Below are positions 11,487 to 21,656 of a DNA stretch of 64,000 bases, in pieces (position 1 is the first letter of the stretch; each line of letters begins with the position of its first letter). The stretch covers positions 17,079,173-17,143,172 of the forward strand of contig OZ020526.1 in the NCBI GenBank assembly GCA_963971425.1. The letters are read 5' to 3'. The position numbers were made by a program, and so were the translations under genes. Under the pieces are notes generated by a model that did not search any database, was not told the origin of the DNA, and saw nothing but the letters and a program-made list of their open reading frames with translations. This stretch comes from Bryoerythrophyllum caledonicum (lineage: Eukaryota > Streptophyta > Bryopsida > Pottiales > Pottiaceae).

Positions 11487-12837
11487 ATGCCGGGGGCTTT
11501 GAAAACGAGAGAGATGGGTGATGGCCACGCCATGGACAAGGTTGTTGTCTGCGACGTTGCTGGCCACCAGTCGTCCAAGGAAAAGAAGAAGCGGCGCAAG
11601 AAGAGACGGAAGCTCAGCGCTACTGCGGATGTCGAAACAGGACGTGGTTGCGACGAGCCTCTCGACCGGGTACGCCTGAGAAAGAAGAAGCTTTCTCTGG
11701 GTTGTGGTTAGGGTTTGAGATATGCCGTGAGCTTGAGTGCGATTTTTTCACTGGTTTGATTGGGTTTGCAGATTGTTCGAGATGTCATGGACATGAGTTC
11801 CCTCTCAGCGTGCACCTCACAAAGCAACGCGAAAGTGATGAAGCAGACGCGGGACTCGCCTCCCGGGAACGACATGGAGACGTTGTCAGTTGTGGTTCAA
11901 GCTGCTTCCGGGCGCGTGAAGCTGAACAAGAAGAAGCGGAAGCGTCTCGAGGAGGAGCAGCGGAAGGAGGCGATGGAAGTCGCCTCATCGGGGGATGCGC
12001 ACAAGAGGGTTTGGCAGTACGTTTGCAACAGGGCGGTGCTGGTGGATTCCAAGTTCGTGAGGGACTCCGAGGAGTGTACCTACGAGCGCGCCTCCGGGCT
12101 CGGGAGCGAGACCGTGGTGACGGAGGTGCACGTCGCGGGGAAGAAGATCGTGGTGACCAACACCAAGGAGGGCGCCGTTGCGCAGGAGTGGCTCAACCGG
12201 CAGACGGGCACCGTGTTCGGCTTGGACGCGGAGTGGAGGCCGAGCTTCCGCAAGGGCACCGAGCACAAAGTCGCTCTCCTCCAGGTGTGTGTTTGGATCG
12301 ATCGCCTCGATTTCTCGTGGTCATGTTTCAAATGGCGTTGGTCATGTCAACCCTAAACTTGTCGACGCAATAGTCTTGTTGACATGCCTGAAAAGTCGAT
12401 GCAATTTCTCTGAACTTTCATTTTCTGTGCAGATTTGTGGCGAGAGCGAATGCCTGATCGTGCAAATGCTCTACCTCGACATGATTCCGCGCGGCCTGGT
12501 CAACTTCCTCAAGGACCCCGCCATCAAGTTCCCGGGGGTGGGCATTCAGGGCGACGCCGTGAAGCTGAAGAAGGACTGGGGCCTGGAATGCAACGGGACC
12601 GTGGACCTCACCTCGCTCGCGGCGCAGATCCTGGGCCGCCCGGAGCTTAAACACACGGGCCTCAAGGCGCTCGCCAAGGTGGTGATGGACTACGACATGG
12701 CCAAGCCCAAGCGCGTCACCATGAGCAACTGGGCCAAGCCCGTGCTGGACCGCATGCAGGTGGAGTACGCCAGCCTCGACGCCTGGGTCTCGTATGCCAT
12801 CCACCAGAAACTCTTCCAGGATGAGCTTGATTCTTAG
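11487..12837 (+). CDS. Werner-type DEDDy 3'-5' exonuclease, 366 aa
   Basis: Three exons, 11487-11669, 11772-12284 and 12433-12837, join in phase 0 with GT-AG borders. The first 100 or so residues are lysine/arginine-rich (KEKKKRRKKRRKLS; LNKKKRKRLEEEQRKEAM) and probably carry nuclear localisation signals. The exonuclease domain begins near residue 160. FGLDAEWRP gives D213 and E215, VGIQGDAVKL gives D273, and YASLD gives Y344 and D348. Together these form the complete DEDDy metal-binding set of RNase D/WRN exonucleases, so the enzyme should be catalytically competent. The family removes nucleotides from DNA 3' ends in repair or replication; plant relatives such as Arabidopsis WEX have also been linked to post-transcriptional silencing. 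Unlike animal WRN, no RecQ helicase domain follows. The last codons and 3' UTR are tandemly duplicated just downstream. Confidence 0.9.
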
Positions 12838-13238
12838 CGCAAAAAGATGTACCAATTCAATCATTTCAATCATTTTTTTCTCTCATCTCAGCTTGTCCCT
12901 TTCATTCTCGCTTGAGGTCGTGTGGCGTGGAGGAATGACTGCACTTGTCGATGCCTTTGTTGATGCTTTCTGTCTGATTTATTGCTTCAAGTAATTCGTG
13001 AGAGTCGGACTTGCAATGCAGCAATCCAGGTATGATATTATCAACTACTGTTCCAGGATGAGCTTGATTCTTAGCGCATTTCTTAGGAAGATGTACCGTT
13101 CCGATTTTCTCAGCTCAGCTTGTCTCATTCATTTTTGCTCGAGGTCGTGTACCGTGGAGGAATTACTGCACTTGTCGATGCTCTCTGTCTGATTTATTTG
13201 TAAGTCGTGAGAGTTGGACTTGCAATGCAGCAGTTCAT
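12814..13238. repeat. tandem duplication of the exonuclease gene's tail
   Basis: Copy 1 (about 12814-13028) holds the last codons, the stop and the 3' UTR of the exonuclease. Copy 2 (about 13051-13238) repeats TTCCAGGATGAGCTTGATTC, the stop, and diverged UTR words including GAGGTCGTGT, CTGCACTTGTCGATGC, CTGTCTGATTTAT and GACTTGCAATGCAGCA. The copies differ by several indels and substitutions, so the event is not recent. The second copy supplies another stop and possibly another polyadenylation region. Confidence 0.85.
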
Positions 13239-13550
13239 TATGTTTGTTTCAACTAGTGCGTTTACATAGGGTGTCCTACCAATATTTATAGATGGTCATT
13301 CAAGCAATCTAGTTATGATAATTTTGACACTGATTTTACTTCGCTCTTTGTTCAGAGTGTCTCTGGGATTCTTGTGAGGTCATGTAAGTAGTTCTCTTTG
13401 GGATAAATGGTGGAGTGCGCTTGTCTGATTTATATACAAAGAAATTTGTCTACAAGTGAAATAATCCAACATTCGAAATAATCTAGGTATGGTGTTACCA
13501 ATTTCTGTTAAAATACTCTCAAGCAAATCCGATCACACTAAATCAACACC

Positions 13551-15285
13551 TTAGTAGAGAAAAGCCGGCTTCCGAGGCGTCGCAACAGCCAGCAACGGCC
13601 GCAGCTTCAGCGCCGTGATGCCATCGAACCGCTCCGCGACGTCCAACTGGTCGCCCTCGGGCACCCGCCAGTCGAAGCAGTGCAGCAGATGCGCCAAGGT
13701 ATGGCTCATGTTGATGGTGGCCAGCAGCATGCCGGGGCAGATGCGTCTCCCAGCCCCAAATGGCATGAACTGGTACTGATCAGTGGCCGTCTCAGACCTC
13801 AGGAATCTGGACGGATCGAAGTCCTCGGGGCGCTCGTACACCTTGGGGTCGCGGTGAATGGCATGGATGTTGAAGACGAGGCGCGTCTTGGCAGAGAGCG
13901 CGTACCCGGCGACGGTGCAGGGCTCCCGTGACTCGTGGTAGACGCCCGTGGGCACTGGCGCCTGCAGGCGCAGCGCCTCCTTCACCACGGCGTCGAGGTA
14001 GGGCAGGTGCTCCAGGTCGGATTCCTGGACTGGTCTCTCGCTGCCGACGACGGCGAGGATCTCTGCTTGTGCGCGCTGCATTATGGCCGGGTCGCGGAGC
14101 AGGTACGTCATGGCCCACTCTAACGTTGTGGATTGCGTTTCCGTGCCTGCGAATAACATATCCTGCAAGTTCACAGGTGTGAGAGTTCATGCGACTGATG
14201 TCAGATTGTTCTCCCTTCGAGAGGAGTGATTCTTACCAGGACGACGGCTCGGATAGTGACATGGTCTAGCGTCCCCACGCCGTCGTGAGAAGGCGTCTCC
14301 AGCAACAAGTCAACGAAGTCCTTCTCGCAGTCGCGGAGATTCTGCTTGCGCCGCTGCTCACGTCCTTCGAGATCCAGTATATCATCGAGCTTCTTGTGGA
14401 TCATGTCCGCGATCCTCTGCATCCGCCCGCGCAGCCCCTGCAGCCTCGTGATGAAGCTCAGACACGGAATGTAGTCGCTGATGACGAAGATGGCGTACGA
14501 GGCGAAGTGCAGGTTGACGATCTCCTGGTACCGCTGCGCATCCTCTGCATTGCAGTCATCTCCTTCCACAAACAGCCTGAAAAAAATAAGTGTGTTAGAA
14601 TGGCTCCAGTCAAGCTTTTTGATCGTAGCGAAACTATCGTGATTCTTTACCTTTTGTTGAAGACCATGCGTGAGATGATGTTGGTGGTTGTGTTCCTGAG
14701 CTGAAACGGGAGATTCACCACGGGGTCCGGGCTCATGGACTTCTCCAGAATGAACTTGATGAGCGTGTGAATCTCCTCAGTGCGCCCTCCCTCATACGTC
14801 TGGAGGCGCTTCTTGGTGAAGAACTGGTTGGTGCAGATCATGCGCAGGTGGCGCCACAAGGGGCCGTAGGAGCTGCCGATGATGTCCTTGTGGTTGAGCA
14901 GGATGTAGCTGAAGAGCCTAGAGGGGCGGTGCGCGAACTGCAGGTCGTGCTTGGTGACGAGCTCCTTCGCCATGGCGGCAGAGTTCGCCACGATGCAGGG
15001 GATGGAGCCCAGGCGCAGGAAGAGCAGCTGGTCGTGCCCGAACGCAAGGAGCGTTTTGTAGGGGAAGCGGCCCAGGCTGAACAGGCTGCCGACAATGGGC
15101 CACGACACGGGGCCGGGCGGGAGCCGGCTGCGGTGGAAGAGGATGTTTCCCAGGCCGAGGAGCGCGAGTGTTGTGAACGCGGTCAGGAACATCGCTCCGA
15201 GCCGCTCTAGATCGGCCACCGAGACTGTCATTAGAGGGCCCAGCAGACTCCCCAGCTCCTGCTGCATCACTAGTTGCTTACCCAT
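13551..15285 (-). CDS. cytochrome P450, A-type (clan 71-like), 528 aa
   Basis: Three exons, 15285-14651, 14576-14237 and 14162-13551, join in phase and give a normal-length P450. Residues 30-45 form a membrane anchor, followed by the proline hinge RLPPGPVSWPIVGS. The I-helix reads FAGTETQSTTLEWA. A glutamine (Q335) stands where T or S normally follows the acidic-threonine pair. The K-helix EALR gives E387 and R390, FDPSRF is the PERF-type segment, and FGAGRRICPG gives the haem-thiolate C467. P450s of this group are ER-bound monooxygenases using NADPH-P450 reductase, typically in specialised metabolism; the substrate cannot be told from sequence. The exons are clearly more GC-rich than the surrounding DNA. 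The gene is convergent with the exonuclease gene. I do not assign a CYP family. Confidence 0.93.
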
Positions 15286-16850
15286 GATGATCGAAGTTTT
15301 GTACAGTTGCAGACTGTCTCTATTGCTTCTTGTGAATCTCGAGACCTGCTGCTAGGCGACGACGTGTCGACAGAAACGTACTCCACTAGCGAGACTTGTG
15401 AGGCGATGCAGACTGCGGTTCGAGGCGGTGCTGTACTGCTTCCTCATGTTTCTACACCTGGAGTGCTTCCACCACTGCATTCCACACCAGGTTGCGTTCA
15501 GTTTGTAGTACGTTTCAGAAGCAGACAGGTTGCAAAACGATTTGTTCAAACTACAGAGATTCACGAAATACTTTTGCAGTTCCATGCTGATTCTCACTAA
15601 ATTCTCCAGCGCCGAAATGCACTACATATTTATGTCTAGAGAGGGAACAACTGCCAAAAAACTGCGAATATCAACTCCACAACTGTTTCAGAACGTCTAG
15701 ATATTCCTGAAAGAATCTTCCAAGGAGACAAAAAATCAAAGCTACACAAAAGCTAACGATCACTCACCGACGTGATCTCTGGCCTGCAGCAGCTGGACCA
15801 CTCGAGCACTGAAGGTGCAACTACGCGCAAATGATCAGAATTTCCTGCCAAGGACACAAATGAAAACTGCTCTCAGACTGACAGAAAATACAGGGTCCAC
15901 GAGCCTGTACTACCTTATCAGGTTCTATCTTCAAGATACAACTTAGACAACGACGGTACTACTCACTCTGTCATCAGCCGCTCCAGTGACACCAACTCGA
16001 GTACAGGCCGTGGTATCTGAGACTTCTTATAAGATGATCCTCCTACAGCAAATCTTCCAGTTTATAAGAGCTGTTCAACATCTGATCACAACTTTCATAT
16101 CACACGTGCAATTTAAGGGCTCGAGAAACTCCGTCGGAAACGACACACACACGCAATAATCAAACCGACCGTCAGTTGTGGTAGCCGGAGCAAAGTACCG
16201 GTACTGTGTACTATGCCCCGAACCACGTGTTGCTCTACTTGCACGTCGCCTGCAGCTAGAAAACTACATCTTCAGAACCCAGAACGACTGCACAAACCAC
16301 GGCCCACAATAATGATGCTGATCTCTTCCGCAACCGCACCGGCCGCAGTTTTCAACGTCGAGCGCGCACGAGCCTCAACGAAGACGACGACTCCCCACCC
16401 GGGCGATACCACGGTATCGCCATGGTATCGTGCAGGTATACCAGCACGCATCCTTCCACATCAACGGTGATACCCTCGAGATGCGCCTGGTATCACTTGG
16501 TTATCGTTTTACGTGTGCGTATGGGTCAGATCGTGGGAACAGAGCTCTCTGGGAACAGGCCAATGGGAGAAGAGATTCTAGCGCACGTGCGGGAAAGGGG
16601 GGGCAAGTACGGCGCATATCATGGAAGCTCCATTCTTTTGTTGGTGAGTCGAAGTTACCACTAACTATTTTTCACTTGTTTGTGGTCCCATTAGATCTTG
16701 TCAAGTGGGCTGGTCTATACTTGGTTGATCTTTTTTTTGGTTGTCTACGGATATTCAACAAATAAATATGGGGAGAATGATAATTTGAGGATAAATTAAA
16801 TTCTGAACTGTTGGCAGCAAGTTCTCATGCTCCTCTGATGCAGTTTTCAA
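15286..16850. other. 5' flank of the P450 gene and intergenic DNA
   Basis: The first few hundred bases should be 5' UTR and promoter of the P450. No coding exon with convincing splice sites was found. A small palindromic patch near 16405-16440 repeats GGTATCG. Confidence 0.5.
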
Positions 16851-16962
16851 ACTCACTCAAATTTTGTCCAAATCAAACATATGAGGTGTTTTTTGACATC
16901 TGAATTTTTCGAAGATGTCTATAAACACCTCATATGCTCAGTTCGGATAGTATTTGAGTGAG
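16851..16962. repeat. imperfect foldback with ~50-bp arms and 11-bp loop
   Basis: The left arm (16851-16901) contains ACTCACTCAAAT, CATATGAGGTGTTT and GACATCT. The right arm (16913-16962) is its imperfect reverse complement (AGATGTCTATAAACACCTCA, CATATG, ATTTGAGTGAG). Mismatches cluster in the middle of the arms. The shape, about 112 nt with a short loop and paired but bulged arms, fits either a tiny MITE or a pre-miRNA-like hairpin. Confidence 0.7.
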
Positions 16963-17434
16963 ATATGCTCCTTTGAAGATTGCTGATATGATGCTTTGGG
17001 AGCTCTGGGCGGGTCTAACGACCATTATTTCTGGACTCTTTTTTCTCCACATTTAGTGAAATATCTTTTGTTGGCAAACAAACTTGGCTTTTGGAGAACT
17101 CTCCTTCATAAAATTGTTGCTACATTTTCATTCTTGGCCGAGAATATTCTACAATCCCCTTTGATTACTTCTTTGATTTTTAGCCTTTGGCATTTTAGTG
17201 TGAAGTGGCCCTAAGATTCATTGATTCAAATCCCACGGTGAAAAATTAAGAAATTATATTCCCCTCGGCGAGAAATTTATAAAAAAAATATGGTAATACA
17301 TTAAGTTGAACATATCATTCACAAGGTGGATGGACCTAGTCCTCTCTAATTTCGGAAAATCTGTAATTAATATTGAGTTGTTCTTGAGATCCAATTATTG
17401 AGCCAAAGTTGAGCTCTCAATGAAAGGGTGATTT
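16963..17434. other. intergenic DNA
   Basis: Nothing recognisable. A 72-codon open frame at 16996-17214 shows no family motif. Confidence 0.5.
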
Positions 17435-17612
17435 GATGAACATAAATGTGGGTAATAAATCAATATTTACATAATGTGAGAGTTATCACATGGGAAGAGG
17501 ACACAAATATCACATGGAGAAGGGATGAACATAAATGTGGGCAATAAATCAATATTTACATAATGTGAGAGTTATCACATGGGAAGAGGACACAAATATC
17601 ACATGGAGAAGA
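17435..17612. repeat. two-copy 89-bp tandem repeat
   Basis: GATGAACATAAATGTGGGYA starts at 17435 and 17524. The copies are nearly identical over their length, differing by one base near the start, which implies a recent duplication. Confidence 0.9.
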
Positions 17613-17640
17613 AATTATAATAGTTGAAGGGACTAAGTAT

Positions 17641-17720
17641 TTGGTAGAGCGCAACGAACTGACACTTTATTCACGCCGGCCTCCTTCAGAGACCAGCGTT
17701 CTTCTTCTTCTTGGTAGAGC
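17641..17720 (+). mobile_element. 60-bp hairpin retroposon-like insertion with 10-bp target-site duplication (copy 1)
   Basis: A perfect 10-bp direct repeat TTGGTAGAGC flanks the insertion (17641-17650 and 17711-17720). The 60-bp body contains GACACTTTATTCACGCCGG, a degenerate hairpin with a TTC loop, then GCG followed by a run of TTC triplets up to the second direct repeat. A second copy with the same core lies at 55065-55120 with a different flanking duplication. The duplication length plus simple-repeat tail is the mark of non-LTR retroposition. Whether this is a complete tiny element or the 3' end of a truncated LINE or SINE cannot be decided here. Confidence 0.8.
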
Positions 17721-18425
17721 ACGTTGATTGCTCTAGCTGCCTATGTTTCCCATGTTGGCATACCCATCTGACATTGGGGATAACTCTATTGGACCAACCA
17801 TACCATTGCCTTTGACTGGTTACGTGAGGGTGCATACTACAACAACTCTAAATATTACAGGACTTCATAACATAGTTTACCATGTTACAGAATGCCACGT
17901 GGAACATGACTGTGAATGCCTTCATATGGAGCTCTCATTTCCATAGTTGGTGTTTGTCTTAGGAATGTACGACTTGTTCCTTTATGTGGTACGATGGTAT
18001 TTTTTTTCCCAAAATTTGACCGTTGGACGGTTGGGATTGAAAGAACCCACTGTGACGTGTATGCTGGAAGATGTGAGCTTACTTTTAGATTGATTTGCAT
18101 GCGAATCATTGGGCACAGAATGGGATCCTTTCTCTGACAACATTCTGTGGGGGAATGGCTTGTACATGTGATAATGTAGCACGTGGTCATAATGCCTGCA
18201 TTCCAATGACCATTGTATGATGCACTCATCCCTCCCGTAAGTTGTAGCCAAATATGATGCCAGTGGATAGAGGTGGTAAGAATCTAGCAGAGGTTAGTAG
18301 CGAGCTTCGTAACTTTCACACCAATTGCACATCCATCCGTACCGTCCAAAGGCGTTCAAGTGTGTTCGAAGCATTGAGATTTGAAGCACAAGGTTTTTGG
18401 GTATTAAAACATGAATTACTTCATC
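17721..18425. other. intergenic DNA
   Basis: Open frames up to 114 codons on both strands show no recognisable motif, codon bias or splice structure. I see nothing to annotate. Confidence 0.5.
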
Positions 18426-18976
18426 TAAGGTAGAGGCACCCAATTCCGATCAGCCACCCAATGCCGATCAGTAGAGTATGCATGGCATGGTGCATGAAAT
18501 GGCAAATGCTTGAAATGGTGCCTGAAGTGACCCAAAACCAATAACTCAAAATCTGAAAACACCAATTATTATCGGCATTGGGTCATGATGTGTGCAATTT
18601 TAGGTTGCTCCATCTCAATTGAGCTCTCATTGGTGGCATTGCCTCGAAAGTCGAACAAGGCCGATTGGTATTGGGTACCCTCCATGAGTTGGTTATCCAT
18701 GGCATGTCTTCTCTCTTTTACTCACTCTCACTTATTGGCATTAAGTGAAGGAGGGCACCAAATCTCATTTACTCTAGAGTTTGATTATGGGCTCCGGTGG
18801 TTTTTGGGCTTTCAAATTCTATATCAATTCCAAATCTTTGTGATTAAATTTGAAAAAATATTTGTTGAGTTTCATTCCTAATTCTACATCTTTCTACATT
18901 AATGTAAATTTTGACATACAATGTCATTTGAGTCCCAAACTGGCTTAAGTGATTGGAATTGGATGCCTCTACCTTA
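18426..18976. mobile_element. 551-bp MITE-like element with 22-bp terminal inverted repeats
   Basis: TAAGGTAGAGGCACCCAATT begins at 18426 and its reverse complement ends at 18976; the 22-bp repeats differ at one base. A TA lies at each end (TCTA|AGG ... CCT|TACT), consistent with the TA target duplication of Tc1/mariner-type (Stowaway-like) elements. The interior has no transposase. Confidence 0.65.
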
Positions 18977-19003
18977 CTTTTCCCAATTCCAATCACTTAA
19001 GCC
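18942..19003. repeat. perfect 21-bp inverted repeat overlapping the MITE's right end
   Basis: GGCTTAAGTGATTGGAATTG starts at 18942 (21 bp) and is mirrored at 18983-19003 with a 20-bp spacer that contains the right terminal repeat of the MITE. This suggests a partial second insertion or a nested foldback. Confidence 0.75.
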
Positions 19004-19085
19004 TACTTTGAAATCTATTCCTTGAGCTATGCATTGGAACTTCAGTAGTGATTATAGTTAGCCAAGGTTATAAGTTAGCGGCCTC

Positions 19086-19301
19086 ATAACTTATTAGAGG
19101 TATATTCTATGAAAGGAATTCATATATCTTTGTTTAGAGATAGTCTTAGGAAAAAACATTCCCCCCGCCACCATTAGACAAGAATAAAGGCCTTATAACT
19201 TATTAGACGTATGTTCTATTAAAGGGATTCATATAACTTTGTTTGGAGATAGTCTTAGGATAAAATCATTCTCACCGCCACCATTAGATAAGAATAAAAT
19301 C
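19086..19301. repeat. two-copy tandem repeat, period about 109 bp
   Basis: ATAACTTATTAGA starts at 19086 and again at 19195. Both copies go on to GATAGTCTTAGGA and CCGCCACCATTAGA. They differ at roughly one base in ten. Confidence 0.85.
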
Positions 19302-19342
19302 TCAGGCATGTGTGTTTTGCAGAGGGAGCAAGCCACCTACTA

Positions 19343-19557
19343 ACTAAACATCGCATTTAGTATAGCGCCCAGTAAATGACTTGTAAATGCTATAAGTTTT
19401 TACTCTTGATGCCGATTTTTACCAAGAGCACAACTCTCTATAGTAGTCAAATAAGAGGATCATCATAAACATGGTTGGTAAAAATATTCACTTAAAGTAA
19501 AAACTTATAGCATTTACAAGTCATTTACTGGGCGCTACACTAAATGCGATGTTTAGT
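19343..19557. mobile_element. near-perfect 62-bp inverted-repeat foldback element
   Basis: The left arm (19343-19404) begins ACTAAACATCGCATTTAGTA, and the right arm (19496-19557) is its reverse complement with a single mismatch (TAGTATAGCG against TAGTGTAGCG). The loop is about 91 bp. A diverged relative of the right half lies near 30775-30950, so this is a dispersed family. A transcript across it would form long dsRNA and could feed siRNA production. Confidence 0.75.
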
Positions 19558-21004
19558 GTAGTTAACCACTATACTTCACTGAGGCGGGGAGTGTGACATC
19601 GGACTGGTAGACTCTATGTTCGACGCTGGGAGTGATCTCGTGGCAGCCAGACTGAGGGCCCTACATCTCTCCAGAGTCTCTCAACGGGCCATGGCCGGAC
19701 TATTGGTGTAGGTGGAGATTCTCTAACAACATTCACACTTGGGGGACGATCAAATGGCATGACCTTGCGGGTCGGTTGTGTTAAATTTGAGAAACAAAAG
19801 TCGTCAACCTTCTCCCCCCGGATAGGATCCGCAATGTCTACGGCATCGGTACATCAAAACCTCTCATTTAGCCATAAGCTAGTTGCCACATCAGCCACAC
19901 TTTGTCAAATGAATGGTGTGGATCATAGCTTGATAGGGCATGATAGAAATTGATATTAGGCCATGGGATGTATTGTTATTGAGGGTCCTGGCCCTATTCA
20001 ACCAGTTGGCCAAGTGCCGTCGCGGACCCTTAACACCATCAGATCCCCATTGATTCAACTGCCCGTTGGCCGGATACGAATGTTCTAATCGATTTATGAA
20101 GATATGAGTTAGTGAGAGACTTGCCCAAATGCAACACATAACAATTACCCATAAAATCCTCTTTCGTCCACATATGGAAACTTGAACAAAGAGAGAAGAG
20201 AATGACATACCTTTCACAGGTGGTAGGTTGTCCATTCATTTCATGGTTTTTATTATCCAAAGGGCTCAAAATATGCCAAATACGCTTTGTAAATGTAGCA
20301 AAGGTAGATTTGCAAGAAAAGCCTTAATTGAATCAAAATACTAAATGAGGAAGGTAGAATTAGGGCATTAGTGACATAAGAATTTATCTTATATATTGAA
20401 AGATTTTAATACCTTTCACAAAACTTACAAAATTTGAAATATTTTTTATTTTGGAAATTCCAAAATACATAATTTATAAAAAAACGGGTTGTTTTTGGAA
20501 AGTGTATAATAATCAACTTCTCGAATTTTGGACACACTCCAAAAATTACTTAGGTGTTAACAAAAAAAAAAAAAAAACTCCCTTCCTTGTAGGGTACAGT
20601 CAGCTCCCTTTACATAAGCATTCATTATAACAATCAGCTTGCCCTCCTTACATTGCACATTCCCAAACCTAAGCCATTTCATTCAATAAACATTGCTCTT
20701 TTGTAGCAAGCAAACAAACAAGGCTGTTATAGAGGGAGTTGATTGTCCTCTACTTTGAAGATCCAACCTAAGACTTCCCAAGATGCACACCTAAACCGTT
20801 ACCAAACCCAAAACCAACACTCACGGAAGAAAGTACCAGTTTCAGGTACAGTGCCGGATTTAGGCACCTTCTCTTCTGCGTCGCCAAAATAGTACCAAGT
20901 CTGCAGAAATGTTGCTGCAGCTCAAGGCATCGTGCACTTGCAAGCATTACAATTCCCTACTCAGTGCTCTAGGGTTTCAGTCTCTCTCTCGGCAGTTAGC
21001 AGAA
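19558..21004. other. intergenic DNA
   Basis: The 19560-19760 stretch is GC-richer than its flanks and contains GTGTGACATCGGACTGGTAG. It may be an LTR fragment, but no partner was found. Beyond it is AT-rich DNA with a 15-A run near 20562. Confidence 0.45.
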
Positions 21005-21335
21005 GCTCTTCGTCATGTGATCATGGAGCTCTCAATCGTGAGGAGAAAGTCCTGAAGCGCTCATGATGGATTTGAATTAGAATTCAGGACGCACGGCTGA
21101 ATTAAAATTAGGAGGAGCTAATCCCGATCAAGTCCAGAAGAATGCGCTCTTGACGACCATGGCCAGAGGTAGGCGCTCTTCGTCATGTGATCATGGAGCT
21201 CTCGGTCACGGAAGCGCTCTTGATGGTGCACGACCTGAGTTAGGAATTAGGAGGAGCTGATCTTGATCATGTCCAGAAGAACGAGCTCTTGACGACACTG
21301 GTGTCCGTGGCCAGATGTAGGCGCTCTTTATCGTG
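21005..21335. repeat. 170-bp direct duplication upstream of the helicase gene
   Basis: GCTCTTCGTCATGTGATCAT begins at 21005 and again at 21175, with a further partial start (GCGCTCTTTATCG) near 21320. The copies share AGGAGGAGCT, TCCAGAAGAA and CTCTTGACGAC. They lie in the probable promoter or 5' UTR of the helicase gene. Confidence 0.8.
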
Positions 21336-21656
21336 TTACTGAGGCGCGAACAAGTGTAGATCGAGTCTGAGGATGACGATTTTGAAGGCAAACTTAATTC
21401 AGGTTAGTTACGAGATTTTGCATGGATATTTAGGGCCGTGTATTGGTTAGTAGGAGACGGCGATGTTTTCAGATTAACTACAAGATTGTGCATTAATATT
21501 CAAGGGCGTTTATCTGAATGCGTAGATTTAGTGGAAGACGGCGTGTGATGATGCGTTAATACGATCGCATTTTGGAGAGTAATGTGCTTTGATTGAGATG
21601 TCGGATGTGGTAATGTTGGATGTGGAGGAGTTGAGGAGGAGCAAGAGGCTTTCGTC

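Noticed and set aside
11648..12373. 241-codon plus-strand frame overlapping exon 2 of the exonuclease
   Set aside because: It is the shifted-frame shadow of a GC-rich exon. The conserved DEDDy motifs are in the other frame.
12418..12873. 151-codon minus-strand frame with a histidine/leucine-rich translation
   Set aside because: Exact antisense of exonuclease exon 3, with no motif of its own.
13792..15210. Several plus- and minus-strand open frames (83-147 codons) inside the P450 gene
   Set aside because: They are antisense or out-of-frame shadows of high-GC exons. The P450 signature motifs fix the true frame.
17641..17720. tRNA-derived SINE head or hammerhead ribozyme
   Set aside because: No A/B box, no CTGATGA...GAAA core and no tRNA-like fold. 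Only the hairpin and TTC tail are present.
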